DNA of 64,000 nucleotides from CAIXSC01 sp046349915 (GTDB taxonomy: Bacteria; Planctomycetota; Planctomycetia; Pirellulales; Pirellulaceae): the NCBI GenBank assembly GCA_046349915.1, contig JAXMBL010000004.1, positions 930,001 through 994,000 on the forward strand. The letters run 5' to 3'. The position numbers and the translations under genes are program-made. This document shows, in pieces, positions 1 to 8,703 of the stretch. Under the pieces are notes generated by a model. That model ran no database searches. It saw only the letters and a list, made by a program, of their open reading frames with translations, and was not told the origin of the DNA. Within the stretch, counting starts at the first letter, position 1. Each line of letters opens with the position of its first letter.

Positions 1-453
1 GACGACGGGGTTCGAGCCCCAGTAGATCACCAAGTCGGCCCGATTCCGCGGCTCGCCCAAGCTACACGTACTCTCACCGACCTCTTGTAAGGCCATAATG
101 GAAGGGGCGTGGCATCGCGAGGCCGTCGTATCAATGGTCGCGCCCAGACGGTCCGCCAACCGAGTTGCCACTCGCTGACCGGGGGTGCTGCTGCGAGATA
201 GCCCGTAAATGAGCGGCGAATGGGCCGATTCCAGGATCTTTGCGGCGGCGGCGAGGGCTTCATCCAGCGACGTTTCTCGCCCCGCGACTCGTGCGACCGG
301 CGATTTACGGTCAGCTAGCCCCAGGAACCACGGTTCAGCTAGCGGGCAGGCTCGCACGACTCGGTGCACCCGATTCTCGGCGACTTCGACGGTTAAATCG
401 TCGCAAACGCAACCGCAAAGCGTGCAGGCGACATCTTCGACGACCGTATTCAT
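1..453 (-). CDS. fhcB: Formylmethanofuran dehydrogenase subunit B (FhcB/FwdB), 5' part
   Basis: The reading frame opens at an ATG (451-453, minus strand) and runs off the left edge, giving the first 151 residues. The N-terminus carries CTLCGCVCDD, the Cys cluster of the molybdopterin-type FwdB/FhcB family, followed by ACPLAEPWF, and the visible part ends in VIYWGSNP, a pattern of the cofactor-binding region. In bacteria this subunit belongs to the formyltransferase/hydrolase (Fhc) complex that releases formate from formyl-H4MPT; bacterial FhcB is thought to be non-redox. The mch gene at 19 kb supports an H4MPT-dependent C1 pathway. It diverges from the gene at 606. The remaining Fhc subunits, if present, lie outside the window. 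Confidence 0.85.
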   Translation of the reverse strand, partial: MNTVVEDVACTLCGCVCDDLTVEVAENRVHRVVRACPLAEPWFLGLADRKSPVARVAGRETSLDEALAAAAKILESAHSPLIYGLSRSSTPGQRVATRLADRLGATIDTTASRCHAPSIMALQEVGESTCSLGEPRNRADLVIYWGSNPVV

Positions 454-605
454 GACTGGAGGATACCACACTCGGACCGCTTCACTCCACTGCCCTACCA
501 GGACCGACGGTCTGTCCTCCTTTCCAGGCGGCGCCCGCGCGGGTAGGCTGTTCTTCTGTAACCGTTTCTTAATCCAAAAGTTAGTACCGTCCGTAGAGCC
601 GATCC

Positions 606-1709
606 ATGAAAGCTGTCGCCGTTACGCCTGGAAAGCCCAACAGTGTCCATCTGGCCGAATTACCGAAGCCGAGCGTGCACGATATCCCCAACGATAAAGG
701 GGTCTTGGTCAGGGTGCTGAAGGTCGGAGTCGACGCGACCGACCGCGAAATCAACGATGCATTGTATGGAAACGCCCCGCCGGGCTACAACTTCTTGGTC
801 CTTGGCCACGAATCATTCGGCGTGGTTGAAGAAGTCGGTCGAGGCGTCCGCGGCGTGAAGCCCGGCGACTACGTCACGGCGACCGTACGACGTCCCGGCG
901 GCTCGATTTACGACGTCATCGGCACTTGCGATATGACCAGCGAGGAGACGTACTACGAACGTGGTATTAATCTCCTACACGGCTTCTTGACCGAATACTA
1001 TGTCGAGTCCGAGGAGTACATCGTCAAGGTGCCACCGGGCTTGAAGCATCTGCACGTGTTGATGGAACCGATGAGCTGTGCCGCGAAGGCGGTCCAACAG
1101 GCGTTCGAAGTGCAGCGACGCATGAAGGTCTGGCGGCCGAAGATCGCTTACGTGTTCGGCGCCGGTCAGATTGGTTTGCTGGCCACGTTGGTCTTGAAAC
1201 TGCGGGGGCTCGAAGTCTACACCTTGGCTCGTTCCAAGGCGCCCACTCGTAGTTCCCAAATCGTCGAAGGATTCGAGGCGACCTATGTCAGCACCTCGGA
1301 GACGCCCGTCGAGGAGTTCGCTCGGAAGGTGGGTAAAGCCGACCTGATCATCGACGCCACGGGTTCGAGCGCCATGGCGTTCAACGCCATGAAGGTGCTA
1401 GGGCACAACGGTGTGTTGGTGTGGACCAGCATTACTGGCGGCAATCACCACGTCGAAGTCCCGTCCGACCGCATCAACATTGATTGGGTGTTGGGCAACA
1501 AACTGCTGCTCGGTTCGGTCAATGCCAACCGCGAGCACTTTGAATCGGGCATACGCGATTTGGCGCTGGGCGAGGTCATGTACCCTGGAGTGGTCGAAAA
1601 GATTCTGACCAATCCCGTGGAAGGACTAGATAACTACCAAGAGTTAATGAGACTGTTGGTGGAAGAAAAGTCGGCGCTCAAAGTATATATGAACGTCGCC
1701 CAAGGATAA
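606..1709 (+). CDS. Glucose 1-dehydrogenase-like medium-chain (zinc) dehydrogenase
   Basis: 367 residues, resembling archaeal-type glucose dehydrogenase (NAD(P)-dependent oxidation of an aldose at C1). The N-terminal catalytic lobe shows VDATDRE (res 42-48) and LGHES (66-70); MEPMS supplies the later acidic ligand; the Rossmann lobe shows VFGAGQIG. The first catalytic metal ligand, usually Cys in this superfamily, is Asp43, as in the haloarchaeal enzymes. The four-Cys structural-zinc loop is absent: the corresponding stretch (VIGTCDMTSEE) has one Cys. It heads a co-directional run continuing to 7926, with only 19 bases to the next gene. The substrate is inferred from family resemblance; another polyol or aldose is possible. 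Confidence 0.78.
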   Translation: MKAVAVTPGKPNSVHLAELPKPSVHDIPNDKGVLVRVLKVGVDATDREINDALYGNAPPGYNFLVLGHESFGVVEEVGRGVRGVKPGDYVTATVRRPGGSIYDVIGTCDMTSEETYYERGINLLHGFLTEYYVESEEYIVKVPPGLKHLHVLMEPMSCAAKAVQQAFEVQRRMKVWRPKIAYVFGAGQIGLLATLVLKLRGLEVYTLARSKAPTRSSQIVEGFEATYVSTSETPVEEFARKVGKADLIIDATGSSAMAFNAMKVLGHNGVLVWTSITGGNHHVEVPSDRINIDWVLGNKLLLGSVNANREHFESGIRDLALGEVMYPGVVEKILTNPVEGLDNYQELMRLLVEEKSALKVYMNVAQG

Positions 1710-1728
1710 TTCGCCGGAGTCCCACGTC

Positions 1729-3048
1729 ATGGCCTCGCTGACTCAACGAGTATGCGGGTTCTGTTCCATAAAGTTGCCCGTAACAGCGCTCGCGGGGCTA
1801 GTGGCAGTCGTGCTCGGGGGAGTTCTGTCTGGATTCCTCGGGCGAACTACCCTGTTGGCTCAAGAGACGCCGGTGGCATTGCCATGCGTCGATCAAGACG
1901 ACAGCGCAGCCGCAAGTGAAAACGAACCACTCGACGAGGCGGCGATCCAGCAGTGGACTCAGCGAGTCGAGACGGCGCTGAGTAAGGCGGGGGAAGATCC
2001 CGAGGCGGCTCGAAGGCTTCTGGCCGAGTTGCCGCAGCCGGCGCCCCAGTCGGTCATTTCCGCCTTGCGCGAGCATGACCGAGCGGGCGTGTACAAGGCC
2101 GACGCGGCTGGACGTGCTCTACGGCGTGAGATCTATCTCGTGCTCGGTCGAGTCGGCGATTTTCGCTCGCTGCACTACCTGTACGAAGCGTTTGAAGCTC
2201 AGCCATCGCGTCGCCAGGATGTTGCCGAGGCGCTGACTCAGTACGCGGCCAAGCATGGTCGACGGACGGAAGAATGGCAGATTCTGCTCCGTGCGCTGCC
2301 GATTCTTGATCCAGACGCTTCGCGAAACGTGATGGCGTCGCTAGCGACCTTCCCGCGACGCGGCAGCAAACCCAAGTGGCAACGCGAGGTGTTGCTGGCT
2401 GGACTTCGTCTGCCCGCGGAGGATCGGGAAGTTGCGGTCAAGCTGATGGAGCATTGGACGGGACGAAAGCAGGCGTCGGCCGACAAGTCCCCCGCCGAGC
2501 GACTCGAGATCTGGCGCACTTGGTTTAACGAGACGCATCCCGATTTGCCGCCCGCAAAACTCGCCATCGATCCGCCCGACGCGAAGCACAAATATTCCGA
2601 CCTTTTGGGGCGAATCCAAACCGATCTGTCCAAGGGGGATGTGGCTCGCGGGAGCCGACTGTTCGATGCGGCGCTGTGTGCTAAATGCCATCGGATGGGA
2701 CAACGAGGGGAAGCGATGGGGCCCGACTTGACCTCGACCCCGCATCGCTACCAAGAAAGCGAAATGCTCGAAGCGCTGCTCTTCCCCTCGCAGTCGATCG
2801 CCGATGATTACGGAGCGGTGGCGGTCGAGACGACATCAGGGCAGGTCCACACTGGGATCGTGAATGCAGCGGCAGGTAAGGTGACGGTGTTGCTTGCCAA
2901 TGGCGAAAAGGTGATGTTGGATCGCGAGCAGGTGCAGCGGACGATGCCAGTCGTCAAGTCCGCGATGCCCGATGGACTGCTCGACAAGTTAACCGCCGAC
3001 GAAGTGGTCGATTTGTTCGCGTTTCTTTTTCATCGCGAAAAACGCTGA
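1729..3048 (+). CDS. Exported c-type heme protein (TIGR02603-like heme-binding domain)
   Basis: 439 residues. A hydrophobic N-terminal segment (about res 17-45) ending before AQETP looks like a signal peptide. The middle (about 60-260) is helical and rich in paired Arg/Leu, resembling HEAT-like repeats. The C-terminal third has CAKCH (Cys317, Cys320, His321), then MGPDLT and later FAFLF, the layout of the planctomycete putative heme-binding domain, where a distal Met serves as axial ligand. It probably acts as a periplasmic electron carrier or binding protein. Position between a sugar dehydrogenase and a molybdopterin oxidoreductase suggests, by inference, an electron-transfer role. Confidence 0.75.
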   Translation: MASLTQRVCGFCSIKLPVTALAGLVAVVLGGVLSGFLGRTTLLAQETPVALPCVDQDDSAAASENEPLDEAAIQQWTQRVETALSKAGEDPEAARRLLAELPQPAPQSVISALREHDRAGVYKADAAGRALRREIYLVLGRVGDFRSLHYLYEAFEAQPSRRQDVAEALTQYAAKHGRRTEEWQILLRALPILDPDASRNVMASLATFPRRGSKPKWQREVLLAGLRLPAEDREVAVKLMEHWTGRKQASADKSPAERLEIWRTWFNETHPDLPPAKLAIDPPDAKHKYSDLLGRIQTDLSKGDVARGSRLFDAALCAKCHRMGQRGEAMGPDLTSTPHRYQESEMLEALLFPSQSIADDYGAVAVETTSGQVHTGIVNAAAGKVTVLLANGEKVMLDREQVQRTMPVVKSAMPDGLLDKLTADEVVDLFAFLFHREKR

Positions 3049-3064
3049 CCCAGGGAGGTGCTTT

Positions 3065-3304
3065 ATGACGTGCGTGCATTTGAAGAAGCTATACCAGTTG
3101 TGCCAGCAGGAAGGGCTCAAGTTAGCCGGTCCTGATCTGATTCACATTGTGTGCGAGCAGTGCGGCGAGCAAGAGGTGTGTCCCTCGTTGCTTTACGATG
3201 AATACGAAGCCAACGAGAAGAAGGCGGGGCGTTTGGGGGCAGGAGCCTCCAACACGACTTCACCAAGTGCAACAGGCAACACGCCGCCTAATTTCCAGGC
3301 GTAA
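3065..3304 (+). CDS. Small Cys-rich hypothetical protein
   Basis: 79 residues, ATG preceded by AGGGAGG-type ribosome binding sequence (3053-3058 region, GGGAGGTG). Cysteines fall as C3, C13, then CEQCGEQEVCP, compatible with a small metal-binding knuckle. The last 20 residues are low-complexity Ala/Ser/Thr/Pro. It sits 16 bases after the heme protein and 10 bases before the molybdopterin oxidoreductase, so it is probably co-transcribed. I do not recognise the family; a metal-site or maturation accessory for the adjacent oxidoreductase is only a guess. Confidence 0.6.
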   Translation: MTCVHLKKLYQLCQQEGLKLAGPDLIHIVCEQCGEQEVCPSLLYDEYEANEKKAGRLGAGASNTTSPSATGNTPPNFQA

Positions 3305-3314
3305 GGGATCGGGT

Positions 3315-5495
3315 ATGAAGCGAGTGACGAGTGGCGGTGGTTGGCCCGCGATCCGATACACTTTCAAAAAAGCTCGCGAAGCGGGCGGCATGTGGAAGTT
3401 CTGGAAGGCGCTGCGCACCAAGAACGCCTGCAAGACCTGCGCACTCGGCATGGGAGGCCAGCAAGGCGGGTTGGTGAACGAATTGGGGTCGTTCCCGGAA
3501 GTCTGCAAGAAATCGCTCCAAGCGATGGCGGCCGACATGCAAGGGGCGATTCGCGGCGATTTCTGGTCGACCTATTCCGTCCCGCAACTAGCCCGTTTCT
3601 CGCCCCGCGAGATGGAGACCTGCGGTCGATTGGTCGATCCCGTGCTCTACGAACGAGGGTCGGACTACTACCGAGTCATTTCGTGGGAGGAGGCTTTCGA
3701 GCGGATCACAGCCAAGCTAAAAGCCACCGCTCCTCGCGAGACCTTCTGGTACTTCAGCGGACGCAGTTCGACCGAAGCGGGATTCTTGCTCCAACTGCTC
3801 GCCCGCATGTTCGGCACGAATAACGTCAACAATTGCAGTTATTACTGTCATCAGGCTAGTGGCGTGGGGTTGCAGACTTCGGTCGGCACGGGCACCGGGA
3901 CCTTGCAACTGGAAGATGTCGAACACGCCGATCTGGTTTTTGTGATTGGCGGAAACCCCGCGTCGAATCATCCCCGCCTGATGACCACGCTGATGCAGAT
4001 TCGTCGTCGCGGCGGCGAAGTCGTGGTCGTGAATCCCGTGCGCGAGACGGGGATGGTCGAGTTTCGGATTCCGAGTGATTGGCGCAGCCTTCTGTTCGGA
4101 TCGAAGATTGCGTCGCTCTACGTTCAGCCGCACATCGGCGGCGACTTGGCGTTGCTTACCGGCATCGCTAAACGCATCGACGAAATGGGCGCACGCGACG
4201 ACGCATTCCTCGCGGCTCACTGTCGAGGATCGAGTGAATGGTTGACGCACCTGCGCGGACTCGATTGGTCCGAGATCGAGCGGAAGAGCGGCGTGTCGAA
4301 AGCGACGATCGATGAGATCGCGAACCGCTATGCGAAGGCCAAGAACGTTGTATTCGCCTGGACCATGGGGATCACTCACCATGCCCACGGTGTGCAAAAC
4401 GTGCAAGCGATCGCCAACTTGGCGCTGCTGCGCGGGATGGTCGGTCGCCCGCGAGCTGGCTTGATGCCGATCCGCGGCCATTCGAATGTTCAAGGCATCG
4501 GCAGCGTCGGTGTGACTCCGCAATTGAAGGATGCCGTCTTCGAGCGTTTGCAGAATCACTTTGGAGTGAAGCTGCCGACCGATAAAGGACTCGACACGCT
4601 CGCCTGCATGGAAGGGGCGGAGCGCCAAGAACTCAAGGTCGGATTTTGTCTGGGAGGAAATCTGTACGGATCAAATCCCGATGCCACGTTCGCTGATCAG
4701 TCTCTTTCAAAACTCGAGATGCTCGTGTTTCTCAACACGTCGCTCAACACCGGGCATGCACATGGATTGGCCCGTGAGTCGATCATTTTGCCGGTGTTGG
4801 CGCGGGACGAGGAGCCGCAGGCGACGACGCAAGAGTCGATGTTCAACTTCATTCGACTGAGTGACGGCGGGCCGCGACGGCACGCAGGACCGAAGAGCGA
4901 GGTGGAAGTGGTCGCGGAATTGGGAGGCCGGTTGTTGGGACCGGGGCCTGTCGATTGGGCCGCCATGCGCGACACGGGACGGATACGAGAAGCCATCGCG
5001 CAAGTTATTCCTGGATTCGAAAAACTCGCCACCATTGGCCAGACCAAGGAAGAGTTCTACGTCGAGGGACGAACGCTGCACACTCCGCGATTCCCCACCG
5101 CGGACGGCCGTGCCATCATCCACACCCATGCGCTTCCCGCGCTTGTCGAGGCCGAAGGCCGTTTGCGCTTGATGACCGTGCGGAGTGAAGGGCAGTTCAA
5201 TACGGTCGTCTACGAAGAAGAAGATCTGTATCGAGGTCAGGATCGCCGCGACATCGTGCTGCTGAACCCCGATGACATGACTCGGCTCGGGTTGCGCCAC
5301 GAACAACGAGTTACCGTGGTTAGCGAGACAGGGCGAATGAAGGGAATCCGGGCGCGAGCGTTCGCGGAGATTCGAGCCGGGAACGCCATGATGTACTATC
5401 CCGAGGCCAATGTGCTGGTTCCTCGTCACGCCGATCCGCAATCGAAGACGCCCGCCTTCAAGTGCGTGCTCGTTCAACTAATCCCCGAAGAGTGA
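3315..5495 (+). CDS. Molybdopterin oxidoreductase, formate-dehydrogenase-like alpha subunit (YdeP/TIGR01701-like)
   Basis: 726 residues from the ATG at 3315, which has AAGGGA upstream; the open frame extends further 5' but overlaps the preceding gene. KNACKTCALGMGGQ near residue 38 and EVCKKS further on match the N-terminal cluster region of the FdhF-like family typified by E. coli YdeP. NNCSYYCHQASG is the region aligned with the active-site loop, with Cys or His in place of Sec, and VFVIGGNPASNHPR is the MGD-binding stretch. The C-terminus (YPEANVLVPRHADP) is the molydopterin-dinucleotide-binding beta-barrel. The family oxidises or reduces small substrates, possibly formate; the substrate here is unproven. 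Formate oxidation would fit the H4MPT genes in the window. Confidence 0.8.
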   Translation: MKRVTSGGGWPAIRYTFKKAREAGGMWKFWKALRTKNACKTCALGMGGQQGGLVNELGSFPEVCKKSLQAMAADMQGAIRGDFWSTYSVPQLARFSPREMETCGRLVDPVLYERGSDYYRVISWEEAFERITAKLKATAPRETFWYFSGRSSTEAGFLLQLLARMFGTNNVNNCSYYCHQASGVGLQTSVGTGTGTLQLEDVEHADLVFVIGGNPASNHPRLMTTLMQIRRRGGEVVVVNPVRETGMVEFRIPSDWRSLLFGSKIASLYVQPHIGGDLALLTGIAKRIDEMGARDDAFLAAHCRGSSEWLTHLRGLDWSEIERKSGVSKATIDEIANRYAKAKNVVFAWTMGITHHAHGVQNVQAIANLALLRGMVGRPRAGLMPIRGHSNVQGIGSVGVTPQLKDAVFERLQNHFGVKLPTDKGLDTLACMEGAERQELKVGFCLGGNLYGSNPDATFADQSLSKLEMLVFLNTSLNTGHAHGLARESIILPVLARDEEPQATTQESMFNFIRLSDGGPRRHAGPKSEVEVVAELGGRLLGPGPVDWAAMRDTGRIREAIAQVIPGFEKLATIGQTKEEFYVEGRTLHTPRFPTADGRAIIHTHALPALVEAEGRLRLMTVRSEGQFNTVVYEEEDLYRGQDRRDIVLLNPDDMTRLGLRHEQRVTVVSETGRMKGIRARAFAEIRAGNAMMYYPEANVLVPRHADPQSKTPAFKCVLVQLIPEE

Positions 5496-5499
5496 GCAC

Positions 5500-7926
5500 A
5501 TGTCCGCAGCGAACCACAAGCCGGCGGGAACCGCCGGTTTTGCCGTAGCCTCCGCGCTCGTCATCCTGTTGAGCGCGTTTCTGTTGTTCCAGGTGCAGCC
5601 GGTCATCAGCAAGGTGATCCTTCCGTGGTTCGGCGGGAGCCCGGCCGTTTGGACCACCTGCATGCTCTTCTTCCAAGTCTTGTTACTCGGTGGTTACGCC
5701 TACGCTCACTGGTTGACGCAAATGCCATCGGCGGGACGGCAGGCGGCGATCCATGTCGGAATGCTTGCCATCGCGATTTTGCTGTTGCCCATCATCCCCG
5801 GTGATGCCTGGAAACCAATCGACAGTCTCCATCCCACGTCGAGAATTCTCGTGCTGTTGGGAGTCTTTGTGGGGCTCCCTTATTTTGCCCTCTCGTCGAC
5901 GGGGCCCTTGGTGCAGGCTTGGTTTGGGCGAGTCTGTGTGGGGCGGTCGCCCTATTGGCTCTACGCCCTCTCCAACATCGGATCGCTCGCCGCACTCTTA
6001 ACCTACCCCTTCGTCTTCGAGCCGATGTGGATGACTCGCACGCAAGGGCTGATATGGAGCGTGTCGTTCGCGGTCTTCGCCATCAGTTGCGGCGCCTTGG
6101 CGATCCGCGCGTGGCGACATGCGGTCGAGCGAGGCGAGGAGGCCGCGTCGGCTGGCGACGCGGAGGAATCGTCCAGCGAGTCGTCGCCGCCTGGACCACT
6201 CGATCGTCTGCTGTGGCTCTTTCTGCCTGCCCTTGCCTCGACCACGTTGCTAGCGGTCACGAACCATTTGTGCCAAGACGTCGCGGTCGTGCCTTTCATG
6301 TGGGTCGCGCCGCTGAGTCTTTATTTGCTGACGTTCATCCTCTGCTTCGCGGGCGGAATCTGGTATTCGCGTCGCTTGTTCACCATAACCGCGGCGGTTG
6401 CCGTCTTGCTGGTCTGCGTGCTCCAGGAGCATACGTTGCTGGCTGGCTTTATCGCTCGGCGCGGGTGGACAGATGCGCTGGTGAAGGCCGAGTCGTATGT
6501 GTTCTATGGGCTCGAAAAGGTACACCTGCGGTGGGTGATTGATCGGATCGGATTGCAGAGTTTCTCGGGGGATGCGCTCAACGAGTGCATCGTAACTCAC
6601 TCGCTGATTTATCTGTTCGCGCTCTTCTCGATCTGCATGCTGTGTCACGGCGAGATGGTGCGGCGTCGGCCCGCGACTCGCTATCTGACCTCGTTCTATC
6701 TGATGAGTTCGGCGGGCGGGGCGCTCGGCGGTATTTTCGTCGCGCTGGTTTGTCCCGCCGTGTTCCCGACCTACCTGGAATTGAACGGTGCGCTGTCAGT
6801 CGCTTACCTCGTTGCGACGATCACCTTGTTTGTCGTCGTCATTTCCCGCTGGTCATCCGCCAAGTCGTGGAAGGGAAAGAGTGCAGCGGTAGCCTGGGGC
6901 ATCGTTTTACTGGTTGCCAGTTCGGGCGCTGGGCTTGTCGGTCGAGCTCAATACGATGCGTTCGATACCGACGACATTGCGACTGTTCGTAGCTTTTACG
7001 GCGTGCTGCATGTCGAGGAAGAGAATGAAGAGACGCCCGAATACCACGGGCGCGAATTGTTGAACGGTCGCATTCTGCACGGCTATCAGTTTCTGCAAGT
7101 CGCTCGACGACGCATCCCCACAACCTATTACACTCGCCGTAGTGGGGCGGGGGTCGCGGTCGAAACTCTACGACAATTGAGCGCGGGAGATCTCAGCTCG
7201 CAGCTTGGTCTCTTCTCGCCCGACCTTTCGGCCTTCGAGGATGAAGATTCGACCGATGGGCCCGATATGCCCGAGGAATCTGGTTTTCCCGAGGTGAACC
7301 CGTCGCCGACCGAATCGCCGCGGAACTTTGCTGGGGAGCAGCCTCTACGAGTTGCGGTGGTGGGGTTGGGCGTGGGAACGATGGCGGCCTATGGCGAGCC
7401 GGGCGATTTGTTCAAGTTCTATGAGATTAATCCACAGGTGGAGCAGTTTGCTCGGCAACATTTCACTTATCTGAAGGATTGTCCCGGCGAGGTCCAGGTC
7501 GTGCTGGGTGACGCGCGACTTTCGATGGAACGCGAGTCGCCGCAGGAGTATGACCTGATTGTGCTCGACGCATTCAGCGGCGACGCGATCCCCGTCCACT
7601 TGCTGACGCTGGAGGCGGTCCGACTTTACCAGCGACACTTAAAGCCGACAGGCGTGATCGCCATACACGTCAGCAACCGGCATCTCGACTTGGTCCCCGT
7701 CGTTGGTTCGTTGGCCAAAGAAACGGGACTGCGAGTTGTGAAGGTCGCCAATGCGTCGGAGCAAGGCGCCATGGAGTGCACGTCCGACTGGATCTTGGTG
7801 ACCGCCAGCGAGGACTTCGTCAGTCACCCGCGGATTCTCGCCACGGGCCATGGACTTTCGGAGCGCGACATGTCCGGCCCGCTCTGGACCGACCAGTTCA
7901 GCAACTTGTTCGACATCCTGAAGTAG
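5500..7926 (+). CDS. Polytopic membrane protein fused to a spermidine-synthase-like domain
   Basis: 808 residues. The first about 480 residues hold roughly ten or more hydrophobic helices, beginning FAVASALVILLSAFLLFQVQP and including the conserved LPWFGGSPAVW, typical of large fused SpeE-like membrane proteins. The C-terminal part has VAVVGLGVGTMAAYG (SAM-binding glycine loop), FYEINPQ, VVLGDAR and YDLIVLDAFSGDAIP, the aminopropyltransferase/methyltransferase core. It starts four bases after the previous stop, indicating translational coupling. The domain may transfer an aminopropyl or other SAM-derived group at the membrane; the substrate is unknown. Confidence 0.75.
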   Translation: MSAANHKPAGTAGFAVASALVILLSAFLLFQVQPVISKVILPWFGGSPAVWTTCMLFFQVLLLGGYAYAHWLTQMPSAGRQAAIHVGMLAIAILLLPIIPGDAWKPIDSLHPTSRILVLLGVFVGLPYFALSSTGPLVQAWFGRVCVGRSPYWLYALSNIGSLAALLTYPFVFEPMWMTRTQGLIWSVSFAVFAISCGALAIRAWRHAVERGEEAASAGDAEESSSESSPPGPLDRLLWLFLPALASTTLLAVTNHLCQDVAVVPFMWVAPLSLYLLTFILCFAGGIWYSRRLFTITAAVAVLLVCVLQEHTLLAGFIARRGWTDALVKAESYVFYGLEKVHLRWVIDRIGLQSFSGDALNECIVTHSLIYLFALFSICMLCHGEMVRRRPATRYLTSFYLMSSAGGALGGIFVALVCPAVFPTYLELNGALSVAYLVATITLFVVVISRWSSAKSWKGKSAAVAWGIVLLVASSGAGLVGRAQYDAFDTDDIATVRSFYGVLHVEEENEETPEYHGRELLNGRILHGYQFLQVARRRIPTTYYTRRSGAGVAVETLRQLSAGDLSSQLGLFSPDLSAFEDEDSTDGPDMPEESGFPEVNPSPTESPRNFAGEQPLRVAVVGLGVGTMAAYGEPGDLFKFYEINPQVEQFARQHFTYLKDCPGEVQVVLGDARLSMERESPQEYDLIVLDAFSGDAIPVHLLTLEAVRLYQRHLKPTGVIAIHVSNRHLDLVPVVGSLAKETGLRVVKVANASEQGAMECTSDWILVTASEDFVSHPRILATGHGLSERDMSGPLWTDQFSNLFDILK

Positions 7927-7938
7927 GGAGCCCTTGTA

Positions 7939-7995
7939 CGACGGACTTCTAGTCCGTCGATCTGATCCACCGTACGACGGACTTCTAGTCCGTCG
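7939..7995. repeat. Two copies of the family-1 palindrome
   Basis: CGACGGACT-TCT-AGTCCGTCG occurs at 7939-7959 and again at 7975-7995, 36 bases apart start to start, both preceded by GTA. They lie just after the stop at 7926. The same palindrome recurs at 12837, 12963, 30852, 31595, 31629, 31662, 42505 and 42571 in intergenic DNA. It could form a 9-bp-stem hairpin on either strand and so may act as a transcription terminator or REP-like mobile palindrome; there is no T-run. Confidence 0.85.
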
Positions 7996-8070
7996 ATTCA
8001 GTGCGTTCGGAACGAACGCACTGACCCGCTCCCCCTTCACACAGCTTTCGTTCCGCGTTGTGACCGAACG

Positions 8071-8262
8071 TCAGGCCGTCACGTCGCATTCGCATTCATG
8101 CAACTGATGCAGTATTCGCTCAATCACTTCGTGTTCGTGGTCGAGCTCTTTGCGGAGTTCGCCTCCGCGGACTCGGCGCATCTCGGTGTGCAATTCCGAG
8201 ATACGGCTCTCAGCCAGTCGCTGCAACAGGCACATTTCCTCGCGATCTAGTTCGACGAACAT
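8071..8262 (-). CDS. Small helical hypothetical protein
   Basis: 63 residues, very rich in Glu, Arg, Leu and His (ELHTEMRRVRGGELRKELDHEHEVIERILHQL), probably an alpha-helical hairpin. The ATG at 8262 has AAGGAAG on the minus strand seven bases upstream, which supports it being real. It stands alone between repeats. No function recognised; small proteins of this type with a conserved acidic-His helix are common near planctomycete operons, but nothing here fixes a role. Confidence 0.5.
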   Translation of the reverse strand: MFVELDREEMCLLQRLAESRISELHTEMRRVRGGELRKELDHEHEVIERILHQLHECECDVTA

Positions 8263-8658
8263 GGTGGCACTTCCTTATGCAGGGTTCACCCCTCCTTGCG
8301 GATTTACGGACATTTGACCGTCAACGCAACGGTCGTCCGCCGCATGCTCCCATGCGGTGAGGCAATAATCCTCTGATGGTTCTACGCATGCCGGTTCGCG
8401 AAGGGTTGGCGGAAAAATCCTCTAAATCGATAATTTTGAAAAAAAGCTGGGCGAGTTGAAGCGGTTTTTTTGTAGCCCGCTCGCTTCGCGAGCGGAACTG
8501 CCGGGTGGCGAGTGTGGTCCCTCAATTAGTCAAGTTCTTTCAGTCGCCATCGCCAACACGCTGGCCACGCGGCTGATCGTCTCGCGAAGCGAGACGGCTA
8601 CGTAGCCTTCGGCTTCGGGTATCAAACTCCAAGCATCTCGAACTTGACGCCGTATTTA
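8263..8658. repeat. Intergenic region with one family-2 palindrome pair
   Basis: About 400 bases without a gene. CCGCTCGCTTCGCGAGCGG lies at 8477-8495, following a T-run (8465-8471), and CGTCTCGCGAAGCGAGACG at 8578-8596, about 80 bases later in the inverted sense and followed by GGCTACGTAGCC. These are the two half-units that occur in tandem at 39.5 and 43.8 kb. The A/T-rich stretch 8411-8440 and the T-run could contribute to promoter or terminator function but no clear site is seen. Confidence 0.75.
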
Positions 8659-8671
8659 CTTTACCGTAAAG
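8659..8671. promoter_or_regulatory. Candidate TetR operator upstream of the TetR gene
   Basis: CTTTAC-C-GTAAAG is a perfect 6+6 palindrome with one central base, starting 45 bases before the TetR start codon. A TTGACG at 8644-8649 could be the -35 element of the same promoter, so a bound repressor would overlap RNA polymerase. Autoregulation by the adjacent TetR protein is the simplest reading, by analogy with the family. Confidence 0.4.
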
Positions 8672-8703
8672 GAAAGTCGCGGTTGCTTCCGAAAGGAATA
8701 GGT

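Noticed and set aside
1..30. TTCGAGCCCC near the left edge resembling a tRNA T-loop
   Set aside because: It lies inside the FhcB frame and no acceptor, D or anticodon arms can be formed around it.
3717..4628. Minus-strand open frame of 303 codons antisense to the molybdopterin oxidoreductase
   Set aside because: Composition is typical of an antisense shadow and no domain is seen.
8641..8670. Full -35/-10 promoter upstream of the TetR gene
   Set aside because: TTGACG is a fair -35 but the hexamer at the right distance (TAAAGG) is a poor -10, so only the palindrome was listed.
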